In this document: piece by piece, positions 62,355 to 64,000 of the stretch
Position numbering within the stretch: position 1 is the stretch's first letter
Layout: every line of letters begins with the position of its first letter
Assembly (NCBI GenBank): GCA_963732155.1
Contig: CAVSYB010000002.1
Span: 186,001-250,000, forward strand
Direction: 5' to 3'
Source: Roseiarcus sp963732155
GTDB lineage: Bacteria; Pseudomonadota; Alphaproteobacteria; Rhizobiales; Beijerinckiaceae
DNA length: 64,000 nt
Notes under the pieces: generated by a model
The model's database searches: none
The model's input: the letters and a program-made list of their open reading frames with translations, nothing else
What the model was told of the DNA's origin: nothing
Position numbers and translations under genes: made by a program

Positions 62355-63431
62355 GTGTTCTATCGTGAGGTCGGCCAGTTCAAGACGAGCTACGCGTCGG
62401 ATATGGCGGTATTTCCGATTCGCCAGGATCGGATCGGCTTCGGTTCGATCCTCGCGGTCGCCTTCGTGGTCGTTCCGCTGGCGGGCAATCAATTCCTGCT
62501 CAACACGATCATGATCCCGTTTCTGATCTTTTCGCTCGCCGCCATCGGCCTCAACATCCTGACCGGCTATACCGGATTGCTGTCGCTTGGATCGGGGGCG
62601 TTCATGGGGGTGGGGGCCTACGCCTGCTACAAGCTGTCGACCTTTTTCCCGCAGGTGAACATCCTCGTTTGGATTCTGGCCTCAGGCCTTGTGTCCAGCG
62701 CGGCCGGGGTATTCTTCGGCCTGCCGAGCCTGCGCATCAAAGGCTTTTACCTCGCCGTGGCGACGCTGGCGGCGCAGTTCTTCCTGCAATGGTGCTTCGC
62801 TCGCGTTTCCTGGCTCTACAACGACAACACGTCGGGCGCGATCGAGGTGGGAACCCACACCCTGCTCGGCGTGTCGGTCACCGGGCCGAACGCCGCGCCG
62901 TCGACCCGCTATCTCGTGGTGCTGACCATCGTCGTCGCGATGGCCTGGGTCGCGTCGAACATCGTGCGCGGGCGCATCGGACGGATGTGGATGGCGGTCC
63001 GCGACATGGACATCGCCGCCGAATTGATGGGCATCAGGCTGTTGCGCGCCAAATTGCTCGCCTTCGCGATTTCCTCGTTTTATGTTGGCGTGGCGGGCGC
63101 CTTGATGGTGTTTCTGTGGCTCGGCGCGGCGGAGCCCGAAGCATTCAATATCGACCTGTCCTTCCTGTTGCTGTTCATGGTCATCATCGGGGGTCTCGGC
63201 AGCATTCTCGGCGCGTTTCTCGGCGCGGCGCTGATCCATATTTTGCCGATCGCCTTGCGCGCCCTGCCGGCGCTGGTTGGTCTCAATCTGGGCTCAGCGG
63301 CGGTGGACCAAATGACCTTTATGGTCACCGGGGCCATGATCATATTTTTTCTGATCGTCGAGCCGAACGGCCTCGCCCGCCTTTGGCGGATTGGAAAGCA
63401 GAAGCTGCGGGTTTGGCCGTTCCCGTACTGA
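62355..63431 (+). CDS. livM: Liv-type ABC permease (LivM-like)
   Basis: 358 residues, about ten membrane segments. Segments: LLNTIMIPFLIFSLAAIGLNILTGYTGLLSLGSGAFMGVGAYACYKL (LivM signature LNLLxGYxGxxSLGxxxFxGxGAY), FGLPSLRIKGFYLAVATLAAQFFLQ, RIGRMWMAVRDMDIAAELMGIRLLRAKLLAFAISSFYVGVAGALM. GTG 62355 begins the family-like N-terminus; the frame is open upstream into livH but without homology-like sequence. Confidence 0.92.
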   Translation: MFYREVGQFKTSYASDMAVFPIRQDRIGFGSILAVAFVVVPLAGNQFLLNTIMIPFLIFSLAAIGLNILTGYTGLLSLGSGAFMGVGAYACYKLSTFFPQVNILVWILASGLVSSAAGVFFGLPSLRIKGFYLAVATLAAQFFLQWCFARVSWLYNDNTSGAIEVGTHTLLGVSVTGPNAAPSTRYLVVLTIVVAMAWVASNIVRGRIGRMWMAVRDMDIAAELMGIRLLRAKLLAFAISSFYVGVAGALMVFLWLGAAEPEAFNIDLSFLLLFMVIIGGLGSILGAFLGAALIHILPIALRALPALVGLNLGSAAVDQMTFMVTGAMIIFFLIVEPNGLARLWRIGKQKLRVWPFPY

Positions 63432-63483
63432 CTGATGGCCAATCGCGCGAAATAGGAGCAAAATGCCTGAAGGGAGGAATGAA

Positions 63484-64000
63484 ATGAAAAACGCCAAACT
63501 TGTCTTGAAGGTTCTGTCCGGCGCCGCTCTGGCGCTGATTCTGGCCGCCCCGGCGTTCGCGCCCGCCGCGGCCGAGGACTCGATCTACGTCCCGTTGTTC
63601 ACCTATCGGACCGGGCCATTCGCCGGTTCGGGCACGCCGATCGCCGACGGCATGCACGATTACCTGACCATGCTCAACGAGCGGGACGGCGGCATTGGCG
63701 GCGTAAAGCTCAACGTGGACGAGTGCGAAACCGGTTATGACACCAAGAAAGGCCTCGAATGTTATGATTCCGTGAAGCCGAAAGGCCCGGTGATCGTCAA
63801 TCCGTGGTCGACCGGCATCACGCTCTCGCTGATCCCCAAGGCGTCGGTCGACAAGATCCCGATCCTCAGCATGGCCTATGGACTCTCGGCCTCGGCCAAG
63901 GGCGACGTCTTCCCGTGGATTTTCAATCCGCCCGCCACCTATTGGGACGGCCTGTCGGAAATCCTCAAATATATCGGCGACGGATCGATCGAGAAATTGA
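63484..64000 (+). CDS. livK: Liv-type periplasmic substrate-binding protein (cut by window edge)
   Basis: 172 codons to the window edge. Signal peptide KLVLKVLSGAALALILAAPAFAPAAAED, then the Peripla_BP_6 start IYVPLFTYRTGPFAGSGTPIADGMHDYLTMLNERDGGIGGVKLNV, ECYDSVKPKGPVIVNPWSTGITLSLIPKASVDKIPILSMAYG. AGGGAGGA precedes ATG 63484. The presence of binding protein, two permeases and one ATPase here means livF is probably just beyond the edge. Confidence 0.92.
   Translation, partial: MKNAKLVLKVLSGAALALILAAPAFAPAAAEDSIYVPLFTYRTGPFAGSGTPIADGMHDYLTMLNERDGGIGGVKLNVDECETGYDTKKGLECYDSVKPKGPVIVNPWSTGITLSLIPKASVDKIPILSMAYGLSASAKGDVFPWIFNPPATYWDGLSEILKYIGDGSIEKL

Overview
The window is GC-rich DNA from an alphaproteobacterium, most likely a member of the Hyphomicrobiales (Rhizobiales). 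The evidence is the order purN-purM ... hdaA-ppk-ppx-rnd, a sufBCDS operon next to a small alpha/beta hydrolase, an Atp12-type F1-ATPase chaperone, pccA/pccB, and an AMP-ligase fused into a liv-type ABC operon. The family assignment is inference; a Beijerinckiaceae/Methylocystaceae-like organism would fit. I found no tRNA, rRNA, CRISPR array or insertion sequence.

Layout. 1-6.1 kb, minus strand: rimO (cut by the left edge), a glutathionyl-hydroquinone reductase-like GST, a MAPEG protein, a PilZ protein, a Gly/Pro/Tyr-rich lipoprotein, an orphan sugar-binding protein and a mannitol/tagaturonate-type dehydrogenase. 6.1-12.3 kb: an AT-richer gap, a methyltransferase, a small secreted protein, dadA, and an unusual fusion of a degenerate D-Ala-D-Ala carboxypeptidase with a retropepsin-like aspartic protease. 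12.4-24.8 kb: purine synthesis (purM/purN), a CDP-alcohol phosphatidyltransferase, an AI-2E-family membrane protein, hdaA, polyphosphate metabolism (ppk, ppx), a frameshifted repeat-rich secreted protein and RNase D. 24.8-33.1 kb: Fe-S cluster assembly (alpha/beta hydrolase, cysteine desulfurase, VOC protein, sufB-cupin-sufC-sufD-sufS-sufT). 33.2-37.1 kb: the two-gene hen1-pnkp RNA repair cassette. 37.3-38.4 kb: a persulfide dioxygenase-rhodanese fusion.

38.4-48.3 kb is the most striking region. All genes lie on the minus strand, and two fluoride (crcB-motif) riboswitches can be read there. One precedes crcB-DUF190. The other precedes a tight operon for a membrane complex related to hydrogenase-4/complex I (hyfC-E-F-G-HI-B), followed by an enolase gene. 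The hydrogenase-like large subunit has lost all four Cys ligands of the [NiFe] site, so the complex cannot be a normal hydrogenase. The whole block reads as a fluoride-stress island: a fluoride channel, a fluoride-sensitive glycolytic enzyme and an ion-pumping, hydrogenase-derived complex of unknown electron donor and acceptor.

48.5-64 kb: rluC, atp12, pccB, a PAS protein, a cytochrome c'/dihaem cytochrome c pair, a repeat-bearing intergenic region, a conserved hypothetical, pccA, a RidA protein, then an acyl-CoA ligase with livG-livH-livM-livK (cut by the right edge).

Three otherwise good genes (a VOC protein, the repeat-rich secreted protein and enolase) each carry one extra base in a short homopolymer or dinucleotide. 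This could be consensus error, so these frameshifts should be confirmed before they are called biological.
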